A stretch of DNA of 64,000 bases from contig CM056738.1 of the NCBI GenBank assembly GCA_029844215.1, positions 42,358,388 to 42,422,387 on the forward strand. Direction: 5' to 3'. Both the position numbers and the translations under genes were made by a program. The stretch comes from Przewalskia tangutica. Lineage: Eukaryota > Streptophyta > Magnoliopsida > Solanales > Solanaceae. The notes beneath the pieces were generated by a model. It did no database searches and was not told the DNA's origin. It saw only the letters and a program-made list of their open reading frames with translations. Positions 1 to 10,297 of the stretch are shown here, one piece after another (the stretch's first letter is position 1; every line of letters begins with the position of its first letter).

Positions 1-181
1 TTAGTTATAACGGCCTTATGAAAGGATAAGAATGTCTTAATTTCTAAAAACATAAAGTTAGTATAACGGCTTTATGGGAGTTGGTTATAATAACTTTATG
101 GAAGGTTAAAGAGTTGGTTTTTCTTGAATAAGGTCATGAAAATGAGATCCATTTTGTATGTTAATGAAAGCCTAAAGAAGT

Positions 182-430
182 TATGAGTTTACTTGGACGT
201 GCCGCCAGTGATGAAGGATTCCACGGGTATGCTTCCATTGTTTTAGTATGAGTTTACTTGGACGTGCCGCCAGTGATGAAGGATTCCACGGGTATGCTTC
301 CATTGTTTTAGTATGAGTTTACTTGGACGTACCGTCAGTGATGAAGGATTCCACGGGTATGCTTTCATGGTCTTTATATGAGTTTACTTGGACGTACCGT
401 CAGTGATGTGGGATTCCACGGGTATGCACC
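182..430 (+). repeat. 65 bp tandem repeat, 4 units (LTR minisatellite)
   Basis: Four consecutive units begin TATGAGTTTACTTGGACGT and contain GATGAAGGATTCCACGGG. The same unit occurs 12 and 14 times in the related LTRs further right. The fourth unit is degenerate. Confidence 0.92.
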
Positions 431-469
431 TTGGACATGCTTACGATGAGGGATTCCGAGGCATGCAAT

Positions 470-640
470 ATGAGGGGTAAGAGTATAAATGAGGGGTACA
501 TCCCCAAGATCGTTATACCACCTTCTTCAGGGTAAGAGTATATCTGAGGGGTAAATCCCCAAGATCGTTATACCACCTTCTTCAGGGTAAGAGTATATCT
601 GAGGGGTAAATCCCCAAGATCGTTATACCAACTGTTCCTT
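470..640 (+). repeat. 55 bp tandem repeat, 3 units
   Basis: TCCCCAAGATCGTTATACCA recurs at 55 bp spacing (near 501, 556 and 611) within the LTR. It is absent from the 43.8 kb and 48.6 kb LTRs, so minisatellite content differs between copies of this LTR family. Confidence 0.8.
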
Positions 641-1414
641 GGATTTGCTACCCACGATGCGAGGAATACCTCATGCGAGTCCGTTGAGGCTTATGCGGGT
701 GAAATAGTCTCATGCAGGTGAGTACAGCCTATGCGAGGAATACCTCATGCGGTTCCACATGACCCATGCGGGTGAAATAGTCCCAGGAGTAGGAGGGCTT
801 AATGATAATGCGGGCAGGTGACCTAGCTTTGATCATGAGCTTCCTATTTTCATGCAGTATGGTATATACTTGATAGTCTCATTGTTAGTAAAGCACAGTG
901 TTCTGTAAACTGATTATTTTACATGTCTCCAGCTATGTTAGACTTATGAGGTATTTTCAGTATTTTTTTTCCAGTTTCGCATACTTGGTACCTGTTGTAC
1001 TGACCTCCTTCGGGGGGCTGCGTTCATGCCGCAGGTTGAGGTACGTAGCTTGCTGATCCGCACTCTTAGGATCACTATTCAGTTCTTGGAAAGCTCCATT
1101 TCTCCGGAGGCTTTGTCTTTTGGTACGATTCCCTGAGGTTGTAGACTTTTGTACATTCAGGGGTATGGCGGGGCCCTGTCCCTCCACAGTTGTTATTCTT
1201 AGAGGTCTGTAGTCACGTTTGTGGTTTGGGCTGTAAGAATAAGTTGTACTGTTTCACTTTCGATTAAGTTTATTTTATGGAAGGTGGCCTTGTCGGCTTG
1301 CCAGTGATGTTTATTTATACAGGTTATGTGTTATGTATGTTCCGCTGCTATTCTCTGATGTTTACAGGCAGGGTGCCGGTAGGGCACGATCGCGACCCAG
1401 GTCGGGTCGTGACA

Positions 1415-2502
1415 GGTGTCCTATTGTTTTTGAGTCTTTTTGATTTGTTTTGTGTGTTTTTGAGTATTTTTGAGTCATACTTTTTTTTTATGATCATGCA
1501 TGTTGTAGTTACTTGAAACGCATAATGAAGTAAAATGAGATAATGTAATGGAATTAGAAGCAGAAAATCTGAACACTTAGGATAGATATGCCAAAAATTC
1601 ATGAAATTGAACTATTTGGGGTATCTTGCTTGATTTATGCATTGTTAGTGATTAAACCTATGTGTCTGCTTGCTTGTTATTTGAGGCAAAATAGTTAGGA
1701 TATGCATGTTAGGAAGATGATTCAGGCATTTCTTTGTTAGCCCTTTCTTACCATTCTTTGCCTATCCCTGACATTACAATTGAATCCCTAGTCAGCCCCT
1801 TTGAGCTAAAAATAAGATCTTTCTTTGACACCCTATAATTCCATACTTGTGTCATAAGTGAAGAAATTGATGTGTTTGGAATATAAAGTGTTGAAAAGAG
1901 ACAAAAAGAGAGTGAACAATTTTGATGCATCCTAATGAAAAGTAATCATAAATAGGCAAAAGCCTAAGTTTGGGGTGTCTACTATTCATTAGACACCTTA
2001 TTCTCTCAAAACAAAAGAGGGGAAAGATAGGTATGAGGTTAAAAAAAATCAAAAAAAAAGAAGGAAGAATCGAAAGCAAAAAGAGTTTATGGTACGTAAG
2101 TTGAGCCTAAATGCCTATTTTTACGTACCCCTGCCTAAGCCTACATTACAACCCTGAAAAGTCCTGAAGATCTCTAATATGTGTATCCATGATTAGTGGA
2201 TAATAGCAAGTAAACATGTCATAGGATTTTGAAATTGACATGCATAGTTAGGTATTCTTACTTCCATTGAGCATGATTGAATTAAATTTGCGAAATATCT
2301 GACTTGAGTGTTTAGAAGGCTAAACATCCATGCTATATGTTCCTGCATATTATCCTACCAACCTTCATGCTTTTCTAAGTGAAAATTGTGCAGCAAATTG
2401 ATCAGTGTATTTGAGTCATTTTATTTTATTTTCTTTCGTGTCTTTATTTCTATCTTTTTTATCTTTACTCGAGGGCGAGCAAAGGTTAAGTTTGGGGGTG
2501 TT
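1415..2502 (+). mobile_element. 3' non-coding interior of a Gypsy retrotransposon
   Basis: No coding ORF is supported. The stretch has the character of the long non-coding 3' region some plant Gypsy lineages carry between pol and the 3' LTR (Athila-like, by recall of general layout). It ends in the purine-rich tract AAGTTTGGGGGTG (about 2487-2500) directly before the LTR at 2503, as expected for a polypurine tract. The LTR ending at 1414 has cut off the rest of the element. The lineage is an inference; the PPT and LTR junction is visible. Confidence 0.55.
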
Positions 2503-2761
2503 TGATCGGTGTATTATATATACACCTTTTGAGTCATTTTTAGTTAGTATTTTACTCATTTTGTTTATGTTTAGTATAGTATTAGGGTCGTTTTCCTTTC
2601 TTTTGTGTCACAACGGTCAGAAATGGAGAAATGACAAAAAGGAGATGAAATGAGCATAAATGAGATGGAATTTCACACAAAAGGGCCAAGAAATGAAGTC
2701 TAAGAAGTTCCAGGAAGTATAGAGGAGATCAGACGAAGTCCGGACGAAAAAAGGACGACGA

Positions 2762-2915
2762 AACAAAAATCCGCCAGAAAAACGCCGCAGGCGCCGCGGC
2801 ACCTGCCAGCAGCGCCGCAGCGCTGAATGTTTTGAAAGTTGATTTCGCTGCAAGTTTTTCGGCGCCGTGGCGCCCGACTGCACGGCCACGGCGCCGACAC
2901 GGTATTTTTGACGTT
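2762..2915 (+). other. GC-rich island in LTR U3
   Basis: Dense GGCGCC, CCGCGG and GCGCCGC motifs in an otherwise AT-rich LTR, about 290 bp upstream of the TATA box. Similar islands occur in other LTR families of this window. Confidence 0.7.
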
Positions 2916-2959
2916 TTTGGCCGAATTTGACACGTTTTCAGGATCCAAAAGGGATAACT

Positions 2960-3197
2960 TTTCCTACCTACATAATCCTTAACCCTTTACCTAAAGGATT
3001 CTTTAAATTTTCCAACCTACATAATCCTTAACCCTTTACCTAAAGGATTCTATAATTTTTCCTACCTACATAATCCTTAACCCTTTACCTAAAGGATTCT
3101 ATAATTTTTCCTACCTACATAATTCTTAACCCTTTACCTAAAGGATTCTATAATTTTTCCTACCTACATAATCCCTAACCCTTTACCTAAAGGATTC
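2960..3197 (+). repeat. ~49 bp tandem repeat, 5 units, each a potential hairpin
   Basis: Five near-identical units each contain AATCCTT and AAGGATT flanking ACCCTTTACC-type sequence, so every unit can fold into a 7 bp stem. The array ends directly before the TATA box at 3204. Confidence 0.88.
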
Positions 3198-3203
3198 TTG
3201 GGC

Positions 3204-3211
3204 TATAAATA
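3204..3211 (+). promoter_or_regulatory. TATA box of LTR promoter
   Basis: TATAAATA in the context GGGCTATAAATAGTC, placed between the tandem array and the R-like remainder of the LTR. Confidence 0.6.
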
Positions 3212-4070
3212 GTCTCTACATCATTAGAAGAATTCATTCCATCCATTGTACATACAACACAACCTAGGAGGCTAAGATTTTGCGAGGCTTTTTAAGTATT
3301 TTCTTTTCCTTCTTTTGCTTTGTTTATTTCAATTCATGTATGGAGATTATATTAGTTCTTAGCGTGACTATGGGTAGGAGCTAATTACTTTATTAGGGAT
3401 TTCCTTGTGATTCACTTGAAACTCTATTCATGAATTAATATATTAGTTTGGTTTCTTCTTCACTTATTTAAAATTTATTCAATAGTTGTTTTGATTGCTT
3501 GATAATTAATTGATCACTAGTTATCATCACGTATATGAGTTCTAATCGAAATCCGAAAGGGGAGATTGTTAATATGCTATAGTTGAATAAACATAGGTTT
3601 AAATCGTGGACGAAAGTACCCCGATACTTGTGTAGCTTAATAGTTTATTGCTCTTAATCCTCTTTTGTAGTCAATATTTTCATCGAAAGATAGAAGGGTT
3701 CTCTATTGGGGTTGAGTGTTTATATTACCTTAACAGGAGTATAAAACGGCTTAGTTAACCTGCTATCTTAACGTAGAAGAAGAAGTTAGTCTAATTGTAT
3801 TAAGGTTGAATAGAGTGGATAATTGATGATCTTGGAAGCCCTAATTCTCCATCATAACTGATTTAAATCAAAGTATTTTCATAATTAGTTTATTTCCTGC
3901 ATTATTAGTTTAGAATTCCAACTCAATTAACGTTAACCAAATAGAAACTAAAGCATAGATAATCGATACTTGAAAACCAGTCCCTGAGGACAATATTCGG
4001 TCTTACCTAGACTATATTACTTGTAACGATACGTGCACTTGCGTTAAACGTGTGTATAAATTGCACATCA

Positions 4071-5023
4071 CCTATAAAAAAAGCTCATACATCTGATGTT
4101 AATTTTCGTTTTGGTGGGCCTCGTCTCATACTAGGGGGAATAGGAGGCGGTTCAGTTTGTGGTGCATTAGTGGGCGTGTCATCTAGATTAGTGGGTGTGT
4201 CATCTAGATTATCTTCTAAATTAAAGTCTTGTTGAGTTCCAAAAAATATCTCCTCGTCTAAATCTAATGGTACTTTAGGAAATAATTCAGTATCAACAAA
4301 ATCATCATGTCTACGAGGAATAGGATGACTATAAGAAGTATTTTTACCCTTATTACCCTACTAGAAGAAGGAATACCCTTACCCTTACCCGTAATCATAC
4401 GTTTCAATCCTTCCATTATAATTATGCAAATAAATAATTAAAGATAATGAAATTAAGTGCGCTAATTAAAGTAAAGAAACAACAATAATTTAATGAAGGA
4501 ACGAATGTCCCTGACAGCGTAACGTCGGCGATAATCGAAGGTTGAAAATTGAAACTTTGCTCGATGGATGATCCTCAAGCTAGTTGTCAACTTCACTCCC
4601 AAATGAATAAATAAAATTGAATATTGGTAGACAATGTAGAGAGAATGAGAGATAGATTGGAGATTATTAGAGAGATTGTAGGAAGATTTGTGAGAAAGAA
4701 TGAAGAGAAAATGATGTACTTATAGTTGAAAAATTGGGTTAAAGTGTAAATATAATAACTTAGGGGTTAAAAATAAATATAAGGGGGTAGGGGGGTTTGG
4801 GGTGTGGGAGGGGGGAATTTGGTTGTTGCACAATGGCCAAATTGGGTGTAGCCATTGTGTAACGGGTGGGAAAGGGGTCGGGGTTAGGTCGGGTCGGGGT
4901 CGGGTTGGGGCAATTTATCGACCCCGTACCGAAACCGATACCAAGTACCGATATTCGATCCCGGTACAGGGTCAGGCGGGGTTGGGGTGGGGTCGGGTAG
5001 CCCAGCCCCGTTGGACATCCCTA
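4071..5023 (-). mobile_element. hAT transposon, 5' end fragment
   Basis: The right end reads as TAGGGATGTCCAACGGGG on the minus strand, a terminus typical of plant hAT elements, followed inward by GGGTCGGGGTCGGG-rich subterminal sequence. A putative 8 bp flanking target base set is 5024-5031 (GATTAAAG); its partner is missing. The element carries the start of a transposase gene and is cut at 4070 by the Gypsy LTR. The GC skew of the subterminal part is strong. Confidence 0.72.
4085..4416 (-). pseudogene. hAT (BED zinc-finger) transposase, N-terminal remnant
   Basis: Read leftward from the ATG at 4416, the first codons give MEGLKRMITGKGKG, a lysine/glycine-rich start. After a frameshift near 4365 the frame continues with an acidic segment (LDLDEEIFFGTQQD) and a proline-rich stretch ending PPKRKLTSDV. 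In hAT transposases of the RICESLEEPER/BED type such a low-complexity N-terminus leads into the BED finger. Here the codon after TSDV is a stop, plausibly from a Trp codon, and the LTR begins 15 bases on. A direct duplication encodes LDDTPTN twice. The catalytic RNase H-like core and dimerisation domain are absent. Confidence 0.6.
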
Positions 5024-5217
5024 GATTAAAGGACGTTATGGGCCGGTGGGGCTTAGTCCGAAAATGGACTAGGCCTAAAGAATTAAACAAGAAAAAAGCC
5101 TAAATTCGACGAATAAGAAGGGCTGGGATACTTAAGAATTTATTTTGAAAATGTGGTTATAACACAATTTAAAGAATAGCCACTTGAGTTTCAATTGTAT
5201 CCACAATCGGTCAATTA
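5024..5217. other. Spacer between hAT end and Tat-like LTR
   Basis: No gene or repeat recognised. It begins with the presumed hAT target site and contains GGGCCGGTGGGGC-like sequence, then turns AT-rich. Confidence 0.4.
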
Positions 5218-5626
5218 AAACCAATCAAGGCTAAAACTGAAATTAAAGCATATAATACTTTTATAATTAAAACAATTGAAGGTAAAATAAGATGCTATTT
5301 GACACTATATTTAATTACTCAAATTTCCTTAATTTATGGAGTAAAATATTCACCATATTAATATAATATATTTATATAATTAATTAAATAATTGTCATTT
5401 TTAAATCATAGAAATTGATAGATATTTCTTAAAAATATATAAAAATATGCAAATGATATACAATAATATATTTGATAATATTTTACCAAGAAACATGGCA
5501 AAATTTTACCGAGATAATTTTGTAAAATCATTTTTGATTTATAAAATATATATTTCACTCCGTTTATAATTCAGGAACTCTGAACAATTAAATAGAGTAT
5601 TGGAGGGTAAATATAAGGTGTCAACA
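5218..5626 (-). repeat. Tat/Ogre-lineage 3' LTR (partial)
   Basis: About 400 bp here match 9490-9885 in the same orientation. On the minus strand it begins TGTTGACACC, the same start as the Ogre LTRs at 36553-40076 and 52439-55963. A purine-rich tract (GAAGGGGTAGT on the minus strand) adjoins at 5627. The left end is not recognisable, so the LTR is truncated or has diverged. Confidence 0.7.
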
Positions 5627-6279
5627 ACTACCCCTTCATTGTTCAGGGATGGAAGGACTATCCATGAACAACGAAATTTGACAAACCTAATTTTTTACAG
5701 ACCAAGTCAAAATGCTTCTCGAGTTTTTGCGCAATTTTTGAGAATTGTGGCCGGACCCCGATTTCTGGGTTTCCTACATGTCTCAGGCTATACGAGAATT
5801 CATGCCACTTATAGTTTGACTTAGAGAAGAGTAAATAAAGAAAATAATTTGAAATTACTCTGTTGGAATGTGACTGGCTCTCTGGTATTGAGTCCGCCTA
5901 CATATCCCCAGTTTTGAGAATCAGGTCACTTGCAGTTCGAATTAATCAGACGAAGAGGTTATCCCTTATACGAGAACTCCTTTAGAAATAAAATAAAGCA
6001 ATTGTATGGATGAGCATGGCATTATGACATCCGAATCTTGTCCATAGAGCTTGACTCTCGTGGAACCTTGTCTCGACCACATGCACAAGAAAGATTTTCA
6101 CGTTGCTCCACATGTATACAAACCTAGCTTGACTGGCTGATACTCTGAATAGCTCCGAACCTAACTCTTTTTGCCTGGCGATATCGTGGAGCATTTTTTA
6201 TTTTTCTGATTTGTTTGATTTTATTATGGATTAACGAATTTCTCGGCATCCTTGCTAGTTGTATTGATATTTTTAGCGA

Positions 6280-7345
6280 ACACTACAGCCTCTCCATCAG
6301 TTTTATGTCACTTTGACTGTTGAGCTGAAACTGTGACTCCCTTCAGCCTTCAGTCAGATTTATGCCACTCGAACTCTTGTGAGTGATCACTGCGGCCGCT
6401 TGACCAATTTTACATCAATCAGACTCTTTAGACCAGTTTTACGTCACTCAGACTCTTTAGACCAGTTTTACGTCATTTGGACCCTTTAGTAGACACCGCG
6501 ACTCCTTAGGTCAGATTTATGCTGCTTGACTTATGTGAGTGATCACTGCGACCCCCTGACCAGTTTTATGTCACTCTTGACTTCTTTAGCAGATGTCGCG
6601 ACCCATTCGGTCATATTTATGCCGCTTGACTTCTGTGAGCAATCATTGCGACCCTCTAGCCAGTTTTACATCACTCTCGACTTCTTTAGCAGACATCGCG
6701 ACCCCTTCGATCGAATTTATGCTGCTTGACTTTTGTGAGAGATCATTGTGACCCTCTGGTCGGTTTTACTTCACTCTGACTTCTTTAGCAAATACCACGA
6801 CCTTCTCGGCCAATTTTATGGCGCTGGAACCTTTGAGCTAACATTGTGACCCTCTGGCCAGTTTTACGCCGCTTGGTCCTTTGAGCAAACATTTTGAATC
6901 TGTGGCTGGTTTTACGCCACTTGACGCTTTGAGCGAACACTGTGACTCTCTGGCCAGTTTTACGCCGCTTGACTCTTTAGAGAACACTGCAACCCTCTGG
7001 CATGTTTATATCATTCTGACTCTTCAGCAAACACTGCAACCTTCGTGTTCGATTGTACTTCGTTTGACCCTTTGAGCGAACATTGTGACCCTATGGCCAG
7101 TTTTACGTCGCTTGACCCTTTGAGCGAAAAAACTGGCTTGACTCTTTGAGCGAACACTGCAACCCTATGGTTGATTTTATATCATTCTAACTCTTCAACG
7201 AACACTGCGACCTTCGCGACCGATTTTATGCCGCTTGACCCTTTGAGCGAACACTGCGACTCTCTGACCGATTTTACACCGCTCTGACTCTTTAGTAAAC
7301 ACTACCACCCTCTCTAGCCGATTTTATGTCACTCGGACTTCTGAT
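6280..7345 (-). repeat. ~45-60 bp degenerate minisatellite
   Basis: Roughly 18-20 irregular units built around TTTTACGCCGCTTGACTCTTTGAGCGAACACTGCGACC (given here only as a loose consensus of short motifs: CAGTTTTACG, GACTCTTT, GAGCGAACACTGCGACC). It lies in the 3' part of the Tat-like element, the same relative place as the unrelated-sequence minisatellite at 40.9-41.7 kb in the Ogre. Confidence 0.85.
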
Positions 7346-8309
7346 TGAACACCTTGATTCGATAACCCTTTTTATCTTGTCGACCTTGACCTTTTTGGTC
7401 TAATAACTTTTTTTATCTGTCATGTGCTAGTTGAGGTGATTTCCATATTCTGTAAACATAAATAAACGGGTTAGTAATAATGTGCTATCGCTCTACGACG
7501 ATAGACTTGAACATGCATCCATAGAAAAGTTGTTAGTTGGTTGAGGCTAGCTCGTGTCCTTGGTTCTTCTATTCTCCTTCTGCTGAGTCATTTCGTTCTG
7601 GGCTCAGTAGCATGAGACGTTTTTGAGTTTTGGTAAGAAAATTAAGATACATAAGTTTTTTCAACAAAATTTGAAATTTTTAAACCTATTGATTTTGAAA
7701 AATGACAAGTAAATATTTGTTTTTGAAAACGGTCATTACTTGCGCTTTGAAGCAAGGATTATCTTTTGGATTCCTTTCCACAGAATTTTTGAGATCTCAA
7801 AAATACTACCCTAGTCTGAAGCTTGTATTGTGGAACTCTCACAATGACTAAATTGGCGAAGGAATTTTTGCGACTCCCTCAAAAGTTTTGCCCCACTTAC
7901 GAGCCTCCGAACGGCTGATGCTTCTTTGAATTCTTTCACGGAAGGATTTTTTGAGATCCTCTAAATATTTATGCCCCATTATCCTGTCGCAGCAGAAATC
8001 AGGTCTAATGTAGTTCAGATAAAGATAATGGGGTTTTTTATTAATATGATCGGGTCCAAACAGACTGCCTACGTATCCTGCCTTGGGAGGAAATCATGTC
8101 ATTGCGTAGTTCATAATACATCAATGAACTAGTTTGAATTTTCCAGTTTTTAATATAAGAAAATAACTGAAACCCTTTACGAGTCTTTCTACGTATCTCT
8201 GCTACAATACATAGGTCTTGATGTAGTACTTACAAGTAACTAAAATGCGATTACATAGAAAAGAGTGTGCATTCAAGCGTAACATCTCTTGACTCCATCT
8301 GAGTCGATT

Positions 8310-8700
8310 TCTTTGGGACTCTTTGGCCACCCATCTTTGCTAAGACCAGTGTGTCTCGTCAAAATTCATTGGCTCATCTTCTGATTACTGGCACAAACCC
8401 ATGATTAATGGGTGACTTGTGCGCCACAACATTCATACTTAGACAGAGCATAACTGTGTAAGACCATGCAAATACATCCACATACTCTTTTAATAAGTTG
8501 ATTAGCTCTTCCTCTATGGTGATCCCTAGTGCGCACTGATTCGTGTTTCTTTGACTATCCCATCACACCCAAGATCGATGGCTTTTGTTTCATTCAAATT
8601 AGGCTTCTGTCTATTCTCGTATTGGTCCTCTTCATCGGGAAGATCTTCTAGTAACTTTGTTTCCTCGTCGTATTCTTCTGCACCTCAATATTCGACTCAC
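8310..8700 (-). pseudogene. Tat/Ogre pol remnant (start of reverse transcriptase)
   Basis: Minus-strand translation gives an acidic linker (LLEDLPDEEDQYENRQKP) followed by EELINLLKEYVDVFAWSY and, further on, SPINHGFVPV. This matches the segment just upstream of the RT palm in Tat-lineage Gypsy polyproteins, which ends in a VDVFAWSY-type motif. At least two in-frame stops or shifts are present, one directly before the EEELI segment. The RT active site never follows, because the sequence passes into minisatellite-bearing non-coding DNA. Catalytically dead remnant. Confidence 0.68.
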
Positions 8701-9885
8701 TCACTCCGTGACATGTCATGAAATTGGGGGTTGATTCATTTTTATTACTGAAACGCAAGGCAAAGTGTGATTAGTAATAACAACAAAGTAAAGTAAATAA
8801 AACATAATTTTGATAAAATGAGGGTTTTCATTGATTTGCTTCTAGTATAAACTGTGGTCCTACATATGTAGGACTATAGAGGTCTAGACATGCCACTGTT
8901 TACACCAAACAACACTCAAATAGACAACCAACGCCAACATCATGAATTGGAATTGATAGGTATACTAGAACCAAATTAGTGACAAAACAAGTAGATGTAG
9001 ATACATGTGCAAGTAAGGCAGGGCCTGCATACATCTGGGAAATGACTTAAACATGATATTATAAGTGGTCTCAAACCAAGAGTATCAAAGAAGTCATGCA
9101 TACATGTAATCCAAGCCTATATGGACTCACCAATCCCTTAGGAGAAGACATATTACATCTATAAGTTAACTAATTGGACTTTATTGGTCACCCCCCTTTA
9201 CAGGATTAAACCCAACACATAGGACACCTCGCATATCTACATAGATAACATTATACAAACATGTAACCTTTAAGGATTTTAGGCTAATGTAAGAACATGT
9301 TCAAGGATTAATGGTTAATTAAATAGGTAAACTAGTCATTACAGTAACAAAGCTTCCCTGAAATCACTGAAATACACATCATTACACTCCCTTAAGTAAC
9401 TATTAATAACAGGCTTAGCATATGAATCTATTCCCTAGTTTTAAAAGTAAAACACAGACTTAGGTGACTAAAACAGATTAAATTCTACATCACATTAAAC
9501 ATTAACAGCCATAAAACTCTTTTATAATTAAAACAACTGAAGGTAAAATAAGATGCTATTTGACACTATATTTAATTACTCAAATTTCTTTAATTTATGG
9601 AGTAAAATATTCATCAAATTAATATAATTTATTTAGAAAATTAATTAAATAATTATCCTCTTTAAATCATAGAAACTGATAGATATTTCTTACAAATATG
9701 TAAAAATATACTAATGATATACAATATATATTTGATAATATTTTACCAAACAACATGGCAAAATGTTACTAAAATAATTTCGTAAAATCATTTTTGATTT
9801 GTAAAATGCATATTTCACTCAGTTTATAACTGAGAAACTCTGAATAATTAAATAGAGTATTGGAGGGTAAAAATAGGTATCAACA
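8701..9885 (-). repeat. Tat/Ogre-lineage 5' LTR (left edge uncertain)
   Basis: The right ~395 bp are a direct copy of 5218-5626. The minus-strand start is TGTTGATACC, one base from the canonical TGTTGACACC. The remainder (about 8760-9490) has no coding potential and is probably the rest of the LTR, but I found neither its other end nor a TGGCGACTCC primer site. The flanking pentamer at 9886 (TCCTC) was not found on the left side. Confidence 0.55.
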
Positions 9886-10094
9886 TCCTCTTCCATATAC
9901 GAATCCTCAGATAGATCTTCCTCCATAGATAGTTCCTCATCCATGGACGGGTCTTCTTCCATTGAATAACTTACATTCATGTCTGGTGACCTTATAGTCC
10001 TCAGATTCATACAGACGGGTGGTTGTCGGCTAGTATCTTCTCCCACATTCCTAACCCATTTCCTGATATCAGAACTTCCTCTGGATCTCGACAT
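9886..10094 (-). pseudogene. gag N-terminal fragment of an LTR retrotransposon
   Basis: An open frame starts at the ATG at 10094, about 190 bases inside a primer-binding site and LTR, the place where gag should begin. The product starts MSRSRGSSDIRKWVRN and runs into acidic repeats (SMEEDPSMDEELSMEEDLSED). The Tat-like element inserted at 9885 truncates it, so no gag domain or zinc knuckle remains. I do not recognise the sequence by itself; the gag call is positional. Confidence 0.45.
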
Positions 10095-10280
10095 TACTGA
10101 AAAGAAAGATCATGATGAAAAGATAGGGATTTAGTGACTTATGACTTCACTTCTATCGCAGTTTTTAAGAAATGTAACATCCTAAACGTCATGTAGCTTT
10201 CTGTTTATAAGTGTGGCGCGCAACACATTTATAAGAAATAATCTACTAGACACGACTTGTAGACACCCCTAGGACTGACC

Positions 10281-10293
10281 TGCTCTAATACCA
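10281..10293 (-). promoter_or_regulatory. Primer-binding site (tRNA-iMet type)
   Basis: Minus strand reads GTGGTATTAGAGC, one change from the plant initiator-Met complement TGGTATCAGAGC, adjacent to the LTR end at about 10298. Confidence 0.65.
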
Positions 10294-10297
10294 CTTT

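Larger units (their letters stand above)
1..1414 (+). repeat. Gypsy LTR (3' portion), TR-GAG-like family
   Basis: The right end (GGGTCGTGACA, ending 1414) and the body match the two LTRs at 43796-46862 and 48602-51762: the ATAACGGC block, the 65 bp repeats, and the TTCTGGAAAGCTCC and GGTATGGCGGGGCCC blocks. The copy runs off the left edge, so its 5' end is unseen. No primer-binding site follows position 1414, so this is a 3' LTR or a solo LTR. It is clearly more diverged than the 43.8-51.8 kb pair and has only four 65 bp units where they have 12 and 14. Confidence 0.88.
2503..4070 (+). repeat. 3' LTR of a Gypsy retrotransposon (1568 bp)
   Basis: Begins TGATCGGTG after a polypurine tract and ends TTGCACATCA, with TGAT/ATCA terminal inverted bases. 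It holds a GC-rich island (2762-2915), a five-unit tandem array (2960-3197) and a TATA box (about 3204), in the order of a U3 region. The LTR abuts hAT sequence at 4071, so the retroelement entered a hAT transposon. The 5' LTR is not in the window. Confidence 0.75.
5627..8700 (-). mobile_element. Degenerate Tat/Ogre-lineage retrotransposon interior
   Basis: This minus-strand interior lies between the LTR copies at 5218-5626 and about 8760-9885. From its 3' end it holds a PPT, a hairpin-forming stretch, a ~1 kb minisatellite and copies of the GCCTACGTATCC motif shared with the Ogre element near 42.4 kb. It ends in a short remnant of pol. Gag, protease, most of RT, RNase H and integrase are missing, so it is an internally deleted, non-autonomous copy. 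Assignment rests on the LTR start, the shared motif and the pol remnant. Confidence 0.62.

Noticed and set aside
957..1187. 76-codon minus-strand ORF and similar short ORFs in LTRs
   Set aside because: No conservation of frame among LTR copies and no family resemblance.
2985..3185. Telomere-like repeats (CCCTAAC-like words)
   Set aside because: Only single ACCCTTTACC words in a 49 bp unit, not tandem CCCTAAA heptamers.
4870..4920. GGGTCGGGGTCGGG as a G-quadruplex regulatory site of a host gene
   Set aside because: It is subterminal sequence of a hAT element, where such GC-rich words are common, and no host gene is nearby.
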